Shown: positions 41,885 to 50,972, counted from the first letter of the stretch. The stretch is 64,000 nt of DNA from DATLSM01 sp035534175 (GCA_035534175.1 DATLSM010000014.1:62001-126000); one strand, 5' to 3'. Numbers and translations: made by a program. The notes: generated from the sequence alone by a model not told the origin.

Positions 41885-44053
41885 CTAGCCGTTCCCGCCG
41901 CCGCCGGACGCGTGCTTGCCGACCCCGCCGCCGCCACCCCCGCCCACCGGGGGAGGCTTGGGTTGCGGCGAAATGGGGGGTGGCAGCGGCGCCGGCTTCT
42001 GCCCCACCCCCGGTGCGTAGGCGTCGGGGTTGTAGCCGCCCACCGCGACGCTTCCCTTCGGAGCAGCGCCGCCGGGGGCCCGGCTCCGCCCGGCGGCGGC
42101 CCCGCGCCTTAAACCGGGCGCGGTTGCCGTGTACTTGCCGAAGAACGGCGCCCAGCTCGGTTGTCCCGGGGGCTGTTGGATGTTGACGCACGGCACCGCG
42201 CCGTTGGAGTAGAGCGAGTGCCAGATATCCGCCGGAAAGGTGCCGCCGAAGACGACGATCCCCTGCACGTCGGTCATCGAGATGCTGTTGGACTGCGGGT
42301 AACCGACCCACACCGCGGTCTCCAGGTTGGGCTGGTAGCCGGAGAACCAGGCGTCGGTGTAGTTGTCCGTGGTCCCCGTCTTACCCGCCTGTCCGGCGCA
42401 GCCGGTGTAGGCCGCGGTCCCGGTCCCTTCGGTGATGTTGTCGCGCAGAAGCCGCGTCACCTGGTAGGCGACCTGTCGGCTGATCACCCGCCGCGGGTCG
42501 GCGGTTTCGGGATGCTCGACCTCTCCTCCCGGGAAGACCACCCGCCGGATCGCGACCGGGTTTCGGTGGATACCGCCGGAGGCGAGCGTCGAGTAGGCAT
42601 CCGCCAGTTCCAGCGGCGAGACCCCGTAGCGCAGGCCGCCGATCCCCTCAGCCGGCAGGTCTTCCAGGTGCGCTTCGATCCCCATCGACTTGGCCGTCGC
42701 CGCCACGTTCGCCGGCCCCACGCCGAGGTCCAGTTGGGCGAAGACCGTGTTGTCGGAGGTCACCGTCGCCTGCTTCAGGTTGATCCTGCCCTGGTAGCCC
42801 TCGTCGGCAGTGTGCACCGTCCAGTGCCCCCACCTGGGCAGGTTGAGGTCCAGCGGTTTGGACACGTAGTAGGTCGTGTAGGGGTCGATTCCCTGCTTGA
42901 TCGCCGCGGTCAGGACGAAGGCCTTGAAGGTCGAGCCGGGCTGCCGGTGCCCCTGCGCCGCGAGGTTGAACTGGTTGCGGCTGTAGGGGGAGCTGGAGTC
43001 CATCGCCCTGATTTCCCCGTTTTGCGGGTCGATCGAGACCAGCGCCGAGGAGGGATCGGACGGGTCGGGGAGGTTCGAGCGCATCGCACCGAGGCCGACA
43101 TGCTGGAGGGCGGGATCGATCGTGGTGTAGACCTTCAGCCCTCCCTTGCGCACCGTCGCCGCGCCGTACTTTTCGATCAGCCTGTTTTCGACGTAGTCGA
43201 AGAAATAGGGCTGGCGGTGCTGGAAGTAGCCGCGCGAGAGGTCAAGCCCGAGGCCGGTCCGCTGGGCGAGCGTCGCCGCGGCTAAAGGCAGGTAGCCGAG
43301 CGCCGCCATCTTCCCCAGCACCTCGTTGCGCCGCACCCGCGCCGCGCCCGGGTGGAGGATCGGGTTGTACTGGGAGGGGGCCTGGGGTAGCCCCGCAAGC
43401 AGCGCCTCCTGCTCCAGGCTCAGCCTCCAGACCGGCCTGGAGAAGTAGATCCGCGACGCGGCCCCCACGCCGATTGCGGTGCTGCCGGCGATCGTCCCGT
43501 AGGAGGCGGTGTTCAGGTACTGGCCGAGGATTTCGCGCTTGGAGTGCCGTTGCGCGTACTCGATCGCCAACTTTGCTTCCATGATCTTGCGTTCGAGGTT
43601 GTGCGCCGGGCGCCGGATGCAGAGGTTGCGGACCAGTTGCTGGGTGATCGTCGAGCCGCCCTCGACCGCTCTGCCGGATTCCAGGTCTTTGAGCGCGGCG
43701 CGCAGTATCCCTTCTGGGTCGAGCGCCCCGTGCTGGTAGAAGCGCTGGTCCTCGATCGCGATCGTCGCGTCCTGGAGCAGCCGTGGCACCAGTCGGATCG
43801 CGACCGGCGCCGCGGTCGATTCGGAGGCGACCAGCCCGAGCTTGCTGCCATCTGCGGCATAGAGGACCGTGTTGGCAACCCTGTCGGCCGGCCTGCAGGC
43901 GGTCAGGGAGGGCGCCTTGGCGGCGACGTCGAGGACCCAGGAGGTGACGGCGATGACCGCGATCGCGACCACGACGACCACGGTCATTGCGGCGACCAGC
44001 AGCTTCTCACGGGCGCCGCCACGGCGCCGGTGGCGTCGGCTGCGCTGGGTCAT
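41885..44053 (-). CDS. Class A penicillin-binding protein (transglycosylase/transpeptidase)
   Basis: 722-residue bifunctional peptidoglycan synthase. One transmembrane helix at about 20-41. GT51 domain: E101 in EDQRFYQHGALD, GGSTITQQLVRN, RKIMEAKLAIEYAQRHSKREILGQYLN. Transpeptidase: S374-TFK, S433-DN, K558-TG. The tail (about 665-722) is Pro/Gly-rich with two long glycine runs and probably flexible in the wall. ATG start. Its TAG stop abuts the upstream extension of the mannosyltransferase frame, so the two genes may be coupled. Confidence 0.94.
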   Translation of the reverse strand: MTQRSRRHRRRGGAREKLLVAAMTVVVVVAIAVIAVTSWVLDVAAKAPSLTACRPADRVANTVLYAADGSKLGLVASESTAAPVAIRLVPRLLQDATIAIEDQRFYQHGALDPEGILRAALKDLESGRAVEGGSTITQQLVRNLCIRRPAHNLERKIMEAKLAIEYAQRHSKREILGQYLNTASYGTIAGSTAIGVGAASRIYFSRPVWRLSLEQEALLAGLPQAPSQYNPILHPGAARVRRNEVLGKMAALGYLPLAAATLAQRTGLGLDLSRGYFQHRQPYFFDYVENRLIEKYGAATVRKGGLKVYTTIDPALQHVGLGAMRSNLPDPSDPSSALVSIDPQNGEIRAMDSSSPYSRNQFNLAAQGHRQPGSTFKAFVLTAAIKQGIDPYTTYYVSKPLDLNLPRWGHWTVHTADEGYQGRINLKQATVTSDNTVFAQLDLGVGPANVAATAKSMGIEAHLEDLPAEGIGGLRYGVSPLELADAYSTLASGGIHRNPVAIRRVVFPGGEVEHPETADPRRVISRQVAYQVTRLLRDNITEGTGTAAYTGCAGQAGKTGTTDNYTDAWFSGYQPNLETAVWVGYPQSNSISMTDVQGIVVFGGTFPADIWHSLYSNGAVPCVNIQQPPGQPSWAPFFGKYTATAPGLRRGAAAGRSRAPGGAAPKGSVAVGGYNPDAYAPGVGQKPAPLPPPISPQPKPPPVGGGGGGGVGKHASGGGGNG

Positions 44054-44082
44054 CGTGGACAGCGTACTTCCGCTGCCCCCGC

Positions 44083-44499
44083 TCAGGCCTGCGTGTCCCC
44101 GGTGGAGTGGTTGTGCACGATTCCGTCGACCAGCATCTGGTTGGGGATGACGACGGCGGTGCCGTCGCCGGGGTCGACGTAGGTGTAGGAGAGGGTGATG
44201 TCGGTGACCCGGCCTTCGATTTCTTCGAAGCCAATCCGGTCTCCGATCCTGATCGGCTGGTTGATCGCGAGCTGCACCCCGGCGACCATGTTGGCGATCG
44301 TGTGTTGGGCGGCGAATCCGACGATCAGGCCGATCACCGCGGTCGAGGCGAGGATGCCGGTGGCCAGCCGCTTCAGCTCGGTGAACTGGCTGAGTGCGAT
44401 CGCGGCCAGGACCATGACGATCGCCACGAAGAGCAGGCGGCGGAGCACCCGCAGACGCGTCCTTGTGGAGCGCGAGACCTGGGAGACTGCCGGCGACAT
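44083..44499 (-). CDS. Small MscS-type mechanosensitive channel
   Basis: 138 residues from ATG 44499 (TTG 44508 would add three). It comprises the pore and the first beta domain of MscS: TM1 at about 24-40, TM3-like ILASTAVIGLIVGFAAQHTIANMVAGVQLAINQPIRIGDRI, then EGRVTDITLSYTYV and VIPNQMLVDGIV. The large cytoplasmic C-terminal domain is missing, so this is a minimal MscS. Osmotic release valve is the presumed role. Its ATG overlaps the ATG of the divergent CPBP gene (shared CATG at 44497-44500). It ends 29 nt before the PBP gene start on the same strand. Confidence 0.83.
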   Translation of the reverse strand: MSPAVSQVSRSTRTRLRVLRRLLFVAIVMVLAAIALSQFTELKRLATGILASTAVIGLIVGFAAQHTIANMVAGVQLAINQPIRIGDRIGFEEIEGRVTDITLSYTYVDPGDGTAVVIPNQMLVDGIVHNHSTGDTQA

Positions 44500-45184
44500 G
44501 GAGGTCAACCTACCTGCAAAGCGCGCCTTCCCCTACGCCAACTGGGGCCTGCTTGCAGCCCTCCTCGGTCTCGCCCTGGCGTTCGGCATCCAGCTCCTGA
44601 TGTCGATCCCGGTCGTGCTGGTTTCCCCTCCAGTCCACGGTGAATTCGGCGACGCGGCGAACATCGTCCTCCAGTTCATCACGGCGATCAGCTTCCTGGC
44701 GGCGCCGCTGGTCATCGCGATGCGGCGAGGCACATCCGCCCGGGAGGCGATCTCTCGCCTCGGCGTGCGGCGGTTCCGCCCCTCGGCCATGAAGTGGATG
44801 GCGGCGGCGATCGGCTTCTACCTCTTCTGCACCTTCGTCTACACGGTGCTGGTTGGACAGCCGCACCAGAAGGACATCGCCGAAGGATTTGGCCCGGTGC
44901 CCTTCCAGGTGCTGCTGATAGTCATCGCCGCCCCGATCAGTGAGGAGTTCTGTTTTCGCGGCATGCTGTTCGGTGGATTCCGCAATCGCCTGCCGCGCCT
45001 TGCGGCGGCTTTGCTCAGCGGCGTCATCTTCGGCGGCCTCCACGCCACCACCGGGGTCAGCGCCATTCCCCCGTTGATCGTCTTCGGTTTCGCCCTCGCC
45101 CTGCTCTACGAGAAGACCGGCTCGATCGTCCCCGGCATCCTCCTGCACATGCTCAACAACTCGATAGCCCTGCTGGGCCAGTAG
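44498..45184 (+). CDS. CPBP-family intramembrane glutamic protease
   Basis: 228 residues with about six to seven transmembrane helices. CPBP/Abi motifs are present: EE in IAAPISEEFCFRGMLFGG (EExxxR), FGGLHA with the second-motif His, and LHMLNNSIALL with the final His/Asn. Bacterial members are putative prenyl-protein-type proteases; some give immunity to bacteriocins. No bacteriocin gene is nearby. ATG 44498 is taken as start, although the frame is open upstream through the antisense of mscS. The next gene (L,D-transpeptidase) begins 65 nt after the stop. Confidence 0.82.
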   Translation: MEVNLPAKRAFPYANWGLLAALLGLALAFGIQLLMSIPVVLVSPPVHGEFGDAANIVLQFITAISFLAAPLVIAMRRGTSAREAISRLGVRRFRPSAMKWMAAAIGFYLFCTFVYTVLVGQPHQKDIAEGFGPVPFQVLLIVIAAPISEEFCFRGMLFGGFRNRLPRLAAALLSGVIFGGLHATTGVSAIPPLIVFGFALALLYEKTGSIVPGILLHMLNNSIALLGQ

Positions 45185-45249
45185 GCGGGAACGAGGGGCC
45201 GCAAGCTTCCCCGCCTGCTCGGCCGCTCGATCCGCAAGAATCCCCAGTC

Positions 45250-46206
45250 GTGATGCGTCGCCTCCCTCCTGCGCTGGCACTCGCCGTCCTGGTGGCGGTG
45301 CCGGCGCTCGCCTCGGCCGCACCCGCAGCGACCCCCGCTCCCCCCGCCGCCAGGCTGGAGCTCCGGGTCGGGGGAGTGCGCGGCGCCCAGGCGCCGATCT
45401 ACGGCACGGTCCCCGTCACCGGCTCGATCACGCCCTACGTCCCCGGGCAGAAGGTGAAGGTCTCCTTCTACCTCGACTCCCGCCCACTGGCGACCAGGAC
45501 CCTCGCGGTCAGCAGGGGAGGCGGAGAAACCGGCGCCTTCGGCACCAGCATCGTCATCCGCAGGGACGGTAGGTACGCGGTCAGCGCCAGCCACTCCGCC
45601 ACCCCGCTCCTCGGAGGCGACACCACCCCCCGCACCATCTGGAAAGTCCGCTTCCCCTCCCTGCATCCGGGGCAGTGCGGGAGGGTCGTCGGCGGTTTCA
45701 AGGGCGCGCTGGCGAGGATGGGCTACGTCTCGGGCGGGGGCTCCTGCTTCAACGCGCGGCTCGCCCGCGAGGTACTGGCCTATCGCAAAGTCAACGGCAT
45801 GGCCCGCGACGAGCAGGCGGGGGCCCGGCTCGTGCAGCAGGCCTTCGAGGGTCGGGGCGGCTACCGCGTTCGCTATCCGGGGGCCGGCGAACACGCCGAG
45901 GTGTCTCTTGCCAAGCAGGTCCTCGTCCTCGCCAAGGGCAGCAGGCCATTCGCCATCTACCCGGTCTCCACCGGCAAGCCCTCGACCCCGACCGTCACCG
46001 GCCACTACCACTTCTACCTGCGCTCCCCGGGCTACAACTCGGAGGGCATGTACTTCTCCTTCTACTGGTACCGGGGCTACGCTGTCCATGGCTACGCGGA
46101 AGTCCCCAACTACCCCGCCAGCCACGGCTGCGTTCGCACCTACATCGCCGACCAACCCCGGATCTACTTCCAGCTCCACCAGGGCGAGAGCATCTTCGTC
46201 TTCTGA
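45250..46206 (+). CDS. L,D-transpeptidase (YkuD domain), exported
   Basis: 318 residues. Signal peptide (RRLPPALALAVLVAVPALASA) followed by an Ala/Pro linker, a beta-rich domain (about 35-140), a possible peptidoglycan-binding segment with a Cys pair (about 143-195) and the YkuD catalytic domain: H280, then S-H292-G-C294-VR. It would make 3-3 crosslinks or attach proteins to peptidoglycan. GTG 45250 or ATG 45253 starts it. It is closely followed by pyrE (4 nt). Confidence 0.9.
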   Translation: MMRRLPPALALAVLVAVPALASAAPAATPAPPAARLELRVGGVRGAQAPIYGTVPVTGSITPYVPGQKVKVSFYLDSRPLATRTLAVSRGGGETGAFGTSIVIRRDGRYAVSASHSATPLLGGDTTPRTIWKVRFPSLHPGQCGRVVGGFKGALARMGYVSGGGSCFNARLAREVLAYRKVNGMARDEQAGARLVQQAFEGRGGYRVRYPGAGEHAEVSLAKQVLVLAKGSRPFAIYPVSTGKPSTPTVTGHYHFYLRSPGYNSEGMYFSFYWYRGYAVHGYAEVPNYPASHGCVRTYIADQPRIYFQLHQGESIFVF

Positions 46207-46210
46207 CGCG

Positions 46211-46777
46211 GTGACCGACCTCGACGCTGCCGGGCGCACCCTTCTCGCCGAGCTGCGCGCGCACTCGCTGGTCCTCGGCGAGGTGACGCTCTCCAGCGGC
46301 GCCGTTGCCCAGTACTACGTCGACGCCCGCCGCGCCCTGTTGCGCCCCGCCGGCTTCCGCGCCGCCGGAGCGCTGATCGCCGCCGCCGCGACCGAGGCCG
46401 GCGCCACCGCGGTCGGCGGCCCGGTGATGGCGGCCATCCCCCTCGCCTGCGCGGCGATCGCGGTCTCCGGCGGCGCGGACCTCGTCGCCTTCTTTGTTCG
46501 CAAGGAGCGCAAGCAGCACGGCCTCCAGCGCTGGGTCGAGGGTCCGGTCGGTCCCGGGGCCCGCTGCCTGGTGGTCGAGGACACGGTCACCACCGGCGGC
46601 TCCACCGCCAGCGCGATTGAGCGGATCCGGGAGGAGGGCCTGGAGGTCGCCGCCGTGCTCGGTGTCGTCGACCGCCTGGCCGGCGGCGGCGCCGCCATCG
46701 AAGCCTCCGCCGGTGCCCCCTACCGCGCCCTCGTGACGATCGATGAGCTGTATCCGAATCGACCCGACCGCGACTGA
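46211..46777 (+). CDS. pyrE: Orotate phosphoribosyltransferase
   Basis: 188 residues. It converts orotate + PRPP to OMP in pyrimidine synthesis. Visible: LGEVTLSSGAVAQYYVDARRALL (orotate-binding N-part), GGPVMAAIPLACA, FFVRKERKQHG loop and the PRPP motif VVEDTVTTGGST. GTG start at 46211, 4 nt after the L,D-transpeptidase stop, so co-transcribed. Length is somewhat short but all motifs are there. Confidence 0.93.
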   Translation: MTDLDAAGRTLLAELRAHSLVLGEVTLSSGAVAQYYVDARRALLRPAGFRAAGALIAAAATEAGATAVGGPVMAAIPLACAAIAVSGGADLVAFFVRKERKQHGLQRWVEGPVGPGARCLVVEDTVTTGGSTASAIERIREEGLEVAAVLGVVDRLAGGGAAIEASAGAPYRALVTIDELYPNRPDRD

Positions 46778-46972
46778 CAAATCTCCCGCCCGAGTCCATG
46801 CTCCCTTTCTGGTCTCTGAGTAGTTTGGCTGCCCGGCGGAAGCCTGGGGCCGAGCGCTGACACTTTTCTGCGGAGGCACGAAGAGAGGAATAGCCAGAAT
46901 GGAGGGCAGGTTTGTTCCTACCCGTGTTCGCTCCCAACCCGCCCAGCGCTGCTGGATAATCTCGACCAGCCA

Positions 46973-47047
46973 GCCCCGGTAGCTCAGCATGGAGAGAGCG
47001 CCGACCTCCTAAGTCGGAAGTCGCCGGTTCGAATCCGGCCCGGGGCG
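46973..47047 (+). tRNA. tRNA-Arg (anticodon CCT)
   Basis: 75-nt cloverleaf: acceptor GCCCCGG/CCGGGGC, D arm GCTC...GAGC, anticodon stem CCGAC/GTCGG with loop CTCCTAA (CCT), T arm GCCGG-TTCGAAT-CCGGC, discriminator G. No encoded CCA. A GATAAT box lies 12 nt upstream (46955-46960). Confidence 0.95.
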
Positions 47048-47094
47048 CTGTGCTGTGTCTGTGAAGACCGGGGCGAATCTTTGGGGGGATCGCT

Positions 47095-47754
47095 CTATCC
47101 GGCTGGGCTATCGGGACTCGGTGGGGGCTCGTCGTAGAGGCTCTCCGAGGCCAGCTCCTGAGCCCGACCACTCCACAGCTTGACGGTCATGAATATGTCG
47201 TCGCCATAGCCCTCGAGGGCGTCGAGCGCGATCAGCGAGAAGCGCCCTTTCGAAATCGCCTCTTGGTCTACGGTCTCGGCGTCGAGCTCGACGGTGGCGG
47301 CGACGGCGCCGCGGACGAGCGGCCGACCCCAGACGAGGGTCACGGCGCCGGCCCGTCCGCTCTCACCGCGCCAGCGGCCGATCACGTCGTCGTTGAGGTC
47401 GATCTTCCAGCCCGGGTTGTCCTCTGCGAGGACGTCGGTGAAGTCGGCCTTTGCCTGGAAGTCGACGGGGTCCGCGCTGGGGAGCTGCACGTAGGAGACA
47501 TGGCCGAACAGCTCCAGGGTGCCCTCGGCGCTGTCTGCCCGGGCTGAGAAGGGCACCCAGACGCGACCGCCCCAGGCGCGCTCGGGGAACCAGTCGACTT
47601 CGGTGGGGACCTCGACCCCGGTGGGCAGGTCATCCAGCCCAGCGCAGGCCTTGGCAAACGCCCCCGTCAGCCGCTCGGCGAAGCGACCATGGGGGATGCC
47701 CTCCTGCGTCGAGTCGGCGATGAAGCTAGGGATCGGGCGCTGGTTCGGCGGCAC
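47095..47754 (-). CDS. Conserved-looking hypothetical protein
   Basis: 219 residues, acidic and soluble, with no signal peptide, membrane helix or known motif. The sequence has a normal protein composition with mixed strands and helices (EVDWFPERAWGGRVWVPFSAR, GTLELFGHVSYVQLP, KIDLNDDVIGRWRGESG) and G/C-ending codons. GTG 47754 follows galT's stop by 9 nt, so it could be the last gene of the nfeD-slipin-galT transcript. Function not inferred. Confidence 0.7.
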   Translation of the reverse strand: MPPNQRPIPSFIADSTQEGIPHGRFAERLTGAFAKACAGLDDLPTGVEVPTEVDWFPERAWGGRVWVPFSARADSAEGTLELFGHVSYVQLPSADPVDFQAKADFTDVLAEDNPGWKIDLNDDVIGRWRGESGRAGAVTLVWGRPLVRGAVAATVELDAETVDQEAISKGRFSLIALDALEGYGDDIFMTVKLWSGRAQELASESLYDEPPPSPDSPAG

Positions 47755-47763
47755 CGTCGAACC

Positions 47764-48819
47764 CTATTCGCCAAGCGCCTCGCGCAGGTCCGCGGCGGCC
47801 CGCTCCGGCGGGTAGACATTGATGTCGATGCCGGTGCCCAGCTCGAAGCCGGCCTTCACGGTCAGGCGAGGCGCGATGTCGATGTGCCAGTGGAAGCGCT
47901 CGGTGCCGCGAGGGGAGGTGCGGACCCAGAGGTTCAGCTCCGGTGGGCTGCCAAAGCGCTCAGCCAGAGCGCGCAGCGCGGTGCGGAGCATGGCAACTCC
48001 GACCTCGTCGTCGGCGAAGCTCGCGCTCTCCCGCCGGGGGATGACTCGCATCTCGAAGGGAGAGCGCGAGGCCCACGGGCAGATCAGCGCCGCCTCATCA
48101 TCGATAGCGACCAGGCGCTCGCGGCGTCGCACCTCCTCGACCAGGACGTCGCTGAGCAGCCCGCCGCCCCCGGAGCGCTCGCGGTAGGCGCCGAAGCGCT
48201 CACGCTCCCGTGCCACCGCCGCCGGCACAAACGGCAGCGCGTAGAGCTGGGCGTGGGTGTGCTCGAGTGACGCTCCGGCGCCGCGTCCCTCATTGACGAT
48301 CAGCTGGACGTAGGGGGCCGCGGCGTGGGCGCGCATTCGCTCGCGCCAGACGGCGACCGCCCCGACGACGCGCTCATCGCTCAGCTCGGCCATCGCCGTG
48401 ATGTGCTCGGGGGCGTTGACGATCACCTCGTGGGCGCCGATCGCCGGGCGCCAGGAGAAGAGGTCGGGCTCGCCGGCGCGGCGCGAGGCCAGCAGCGGGT
48501 CGCCGGCGCTGGCGAAGGCGCCGGCCTCGGCGGTGACGCCGCCAGAGGGGCCGGCAGGCCCCTCTGGAGCCAGCGCCGGATAGAGGTTGGGGACGACGCG
48601 GGCGCTCCAGCCGGGGGCGTCGGGCGCTCCGCCCAGCGGCCGCACCGCGTAGGCCTCGGGGGGTGTGCGCTGCTCCCGGCCCTCGCAGAAGGGGCACCCC
48701 TCCGGCCCCTTCGGCTCGCTGCGGGCGACGGTGAACCCCTCCGGTCGCTCGGCCCGCCCGGGCGCGAGGATCGTACGTAGCCCGCTCAGTTGATCGATGC
48801 GTATCTCGGGCGCGCTCAG
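47764..48819 (-). CDS. galT: Galactose-1-phosphate uridylyltransferase-like (HIT superfamily)
   Basis: Nucleotidyl transferase of the GalT branch. Zinc/fold motifs: CPFCEGREQRTPPE, NLYPAL, AHEVIVNAPEHITAMAEL, the active-site region GASLEHTHAQLYALP (HxH is HTH rather than HPH) and FHWHIDIAPRL. The CPFC region and preceding IRIDQLSGLRTILAPGRAERP lie upstream of the first GTG (48645), and no ATG, GTG or TTG occurs before them in frame. The only candidate at the right place is CTG 48819, which overlaps the slipin stop as CTGA. Length with this start is 351 residues. ADP-glucose phosphorylase activity is an alternative. Confidence 0.82.
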   Translation of the reverse strand: MSAPEIRIDQLSGLRTILAPGRAERPEGFTVARSEPKGPEGCPFCEGREQRTPPEAYAVRPLGGAPDAPGWSARVVPNLYPALAPEGPAGPSGGVTAEAGAFASAGDPLLASRRAGEPDLFSWRPAIGAHEVIVNAPEHITAMAELSDERVVGAVAVWRERMRAHAAAPYVQLIVNEGRGAGASLEHTHAQLYALPFVPAAVARERERFGAYRERSGGGGLLSDVLVEEVRRRERLVAIDDEAALICPWASRSPFEMRVIPRRESASFADDEVGVAMLRTALRALAERFGSPPELNLWVRTSPRGTERFHWHIDIAPRLTVKAGFELGTGIDINVYPPERAAADLREALGE

Positions 48820-49649
48820 GAGCGGGAGGGTGGGAGGTCGCCGACGTCGGGCTCGACCGGTGGGGCGGGGGGTGGTTTGGGCTGCCTCGGATTCGGGCCG
48901 TTGCCGCCCAGGAAGGGTTCCAGCATGTCCAGCGGCAGGGGGAAGACGACGGTGGTGTTCTGGTTGCTGCCGATTTCGAGCAGAGTCTGGAGGTAGCGGA
49001 GCTGGAGCGAGGCGGGGTTGGTGCTGATGATGTCGGCGGCGTCGGTGAGCTTTTGCGCGGCCTGGAACTCACCCTCGGAGTTGATGATCTTGGCGCGTCG
49101 CTCGCGCTCGGCCTCGGCCTGGCGGGCGATCGCTCGTTGCATCTGCTCGGGGATTTCGACGTCCTTGATCTCGACTGCGATCACCTTCACGCCCCAGGGC
49201 TCGGTCGACTCGTCGATGATCTTCTGCAGCTCCTCGTTCAGGCGCTCGCGCTCTGAGATGAGCTGGTCGAACTCGGCCTTGCCCAGCACCGAGCGCAGCG
49301 CCGTCTGCGAGATCTGCGAGGTGGCCATGAGGAAGTTTTCGACCTCCACCACGGCTTTGCGCGCGTCGATCACGCGGAAGTAGGCGACCGCGTTGACGCC
49401 GGCGGGGACATTGTCGCGGGTGATCACCTCCTGCGGTGGGATGTTCAGCGTGACGGTGCGAAGGTCCACCCGGACCATGCGGTCGATGAAGGGGATGAGC
49501 AGGATCAGGCCGGGCCCTTTTTGGTCGACCAGGCGGCCGAGGCGGAAGACGACGCCGCGTTCGTACTCGCGCAGCACGCGGACCGAGGCGCCGAGGACGA
49601 CGACGATGACTATCGCCAGGAAAACCGCCACCGTAATCGCCGCTGCCAT
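48816..49649 (-). CDS. SPFH/band 7 protein (slipin)
   Basis: 277-residue membrane scaffold protein. N-terminal helix at about 3-22, then the SPFH core: LREYERGVVFRLGR, PGLILLIPFIDRMVRVDLRTVTLNIPPQEVITRDNV, and ARKAVVEVENF, AIARQAEAERERRAKIINSEGE. The C-terminus is Pro-rich. Immediately preceded by an NfeD gene (no gap), the standard partner. It probably organises membrane microdomains. The stop overlaps galT's probable CTG start. Confidence 0.92.
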   Translation of the reverse strand: MAAAITVAVFLAIVIVVVLGASVRVLREYERGVVFRLGRLVDQKGPGLILLIPFIDRMVRVDLRTVTLNIPPQEVITRDNVPAGVNAVAYFRVIDARKAVVEVENFLMATSQISQTALRSVLGKAEFDQLISERERLNEELQKIIDESTEPWGVKVIAVEIKDVEIPEQMQRAIARQAEAERERRAKIINSEGEFQAAQKLTDAADIISTNPASLQLRYLQTLLEIGSNQNTTVVFPLPLDMLEPFLGGNGPNPRQPKPPPAPPVEPDVGDLPPSRS

Positions 49650-50111
49650 CTACCCGCCTGCTCCTCTCTCGCTTCCGTTCGCTTGCCGGACGATCAGGGT
49701 CAGCCCTTCGACCGACTCGATCGTGACTCTACCCCCCACGGGGGCCGCGGCCTCGCCGGGCGCCAGGCGGGCCCGCCAGACCGATCCCCCCACGAAAACC
49801 TGGCCCTCGGGGTCGACGGGGGAGCGCACCTCGGCGGTGGCGCCGTTTAGCTCCTCGTACCCGGTGCGCACCGGCTGGCTGCGGTAGGTGGCGAGGACTT
49901 TGCGCGAGGCGAACCAGACGAAGGCGGCGAGCGCCAGGGCGACGGCGACGATCGCGACGATCGGAAGGTCGTGGCCTTCTTCGCGGTAGAGGACCCCAGC
50001 GAGGATCAGGGAGCCGATTGCGAACGCGCCGAGGACGCCGCTGGGGATGTGCGCCTCGGCGATGAGGAGGGCGATGGCCAGCGCCAAGAGGAGTACAACG
50101 GCGACGCTCAT
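49650..50111 (-). CDS. NfeD-like membrane protein
   Basis: 153 residues with three hydrophobic helices (about 3-22, 27-43, 50-67) and a C-terminal OB-fold NfeD domain (NGATAEVRSPVDPEGQVFVGGSVWRARL, VTIESVEGLTLIV). It is of the short type without the ClpP-like protease domain. It abuts the slipin gene, with which such proteins act. ATG start. Confidence 0.9.
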   Translation of the reverse strand: MSVAVVLLLALAIALLIAEAHIPSGVLGAFAIGSLILAGVLYREEGHDLPIVAIVAVALALAAFVWFASRKVLATYRSQPVRTGYEELNGATAEVRSPVDPEGQVFVGGSVWRARLAPGEAAAPVGGRVTIESVEGLTLIVRQANGSERGAGG

Positions 50112-50189
50112 CTGCCCATTATCCGCCGATCGGCCTCCGGCGGGGGCGGCTGTCAGGTTCAGGGTCGATCGGCGGGAATGGAGGTTGTG

Positions 50190-50900
50190 TCAGCCGAGGG
50201 CGTAGCGCTTGAGGTCGGCTTCGAGTTCGGGAGGATGCGCGTAGGGGCCCTGCTTGAGGTAGACGAGCTTGCCCCGGCGATCGTAGAAGGCGGTGTCGGG
50301 GAGGCCGAGGGCGATATGCAGGGAGGCGGCGATCTGTTTTCCCGGATCGGTGTAGCTGGGGTAGGGCAGGGGGCGCTCCCTGAGGAAGGTGGAGGCGGCG
50401 GCGTTGGAGTCGTCGGAGTTGACGCCAAGGAAGGCGACGCGCCTGCCGTACCTGGCCGAGAGCCTCTGGAGGGTCGGGAACTCGGCGCGGCAGGGCCCGC
50501 ACCAGGAGGCCCAGACGTTGACCACCACCGGGTAGCCGTGCAGCGTGGCGACCCGCTGCTGAAAGGCGCCGACCCCGCCGGGGAGCAGGCGGTCGTGCTG
50601 GGAGTGCAGGGCGGCGAGCGGGGCCGGGGAGTCGGTCAGGGCCCTGGCGTAGTCTGGATGGGAGCCGCCGTAGTCACCAGCTTCGCTCGCTGAGGAGCCA
50701 CATCCTGCCAACAGCGCCCCGCAGAGAGCCGCCAGCGCCGCCAGCCGGGCGCGGCCCAGCGGACCCCGTGCCAGCCGCCGGAGCGGGGCGAACTGAGCGT
50801 GAATCGGCGGGTTTAGTCCCGGAACCTCCAATCGGGTGGTTACAATACGTTTTGATCGGCTCGCTCGGATGCGGGCCGCTGAGATCGTCGGGGGAAGCAA
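50190..50900 (-). CDS. TlpA/ResA-like thioredoxin lipoprotein
   Basis: Extracytoplasmic thioredoxin-fold protein with lipobox (LLAG-C, about residue 67) and the redox centre WCGPC in NVWASWCGPCRAEFPTLQRL. The later LPDTAFYDRRGKLVY contains the cis-Pro loop. It might reduce apocytochrome c cysteines for heme attachment (ccm genes lie 8 kb away) or other envelope thiols. The frame starts at TTG 50900; the N-terminal 35 residues look non-native, and TTG 50831 would give a better lipoprotein signal, so the start is uncertain. Confidence 0.82.
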   Translation of the reverse strand: MLPPTISAARIRASRSKRIVTTRLEVPGLNPPIHAQFAPLRRLARGPLGRARLAALAALCGALLAGCGSSASEAGDYGGSHPDYARALTDSPAPLAALHSQHDRLLPGGVGAFQQRVATLHGYPVVVNVWASWCGPCRAEFPTLQRLSARYGRRVAFLGVNSDDSNAAASTFLRERPLPYPSYTDPGKQIAASLHIALGLPDTAFYDRRGKLVYLKQGPYAHPPELEADLKRYALG

Positions 50901-50972
50901 AACCCGGCCCCCTCACTCACTGGTCCCGACCGCACGTCTCGCGTCTCGGTTGGGACGGACCCAGAAGCCTTG

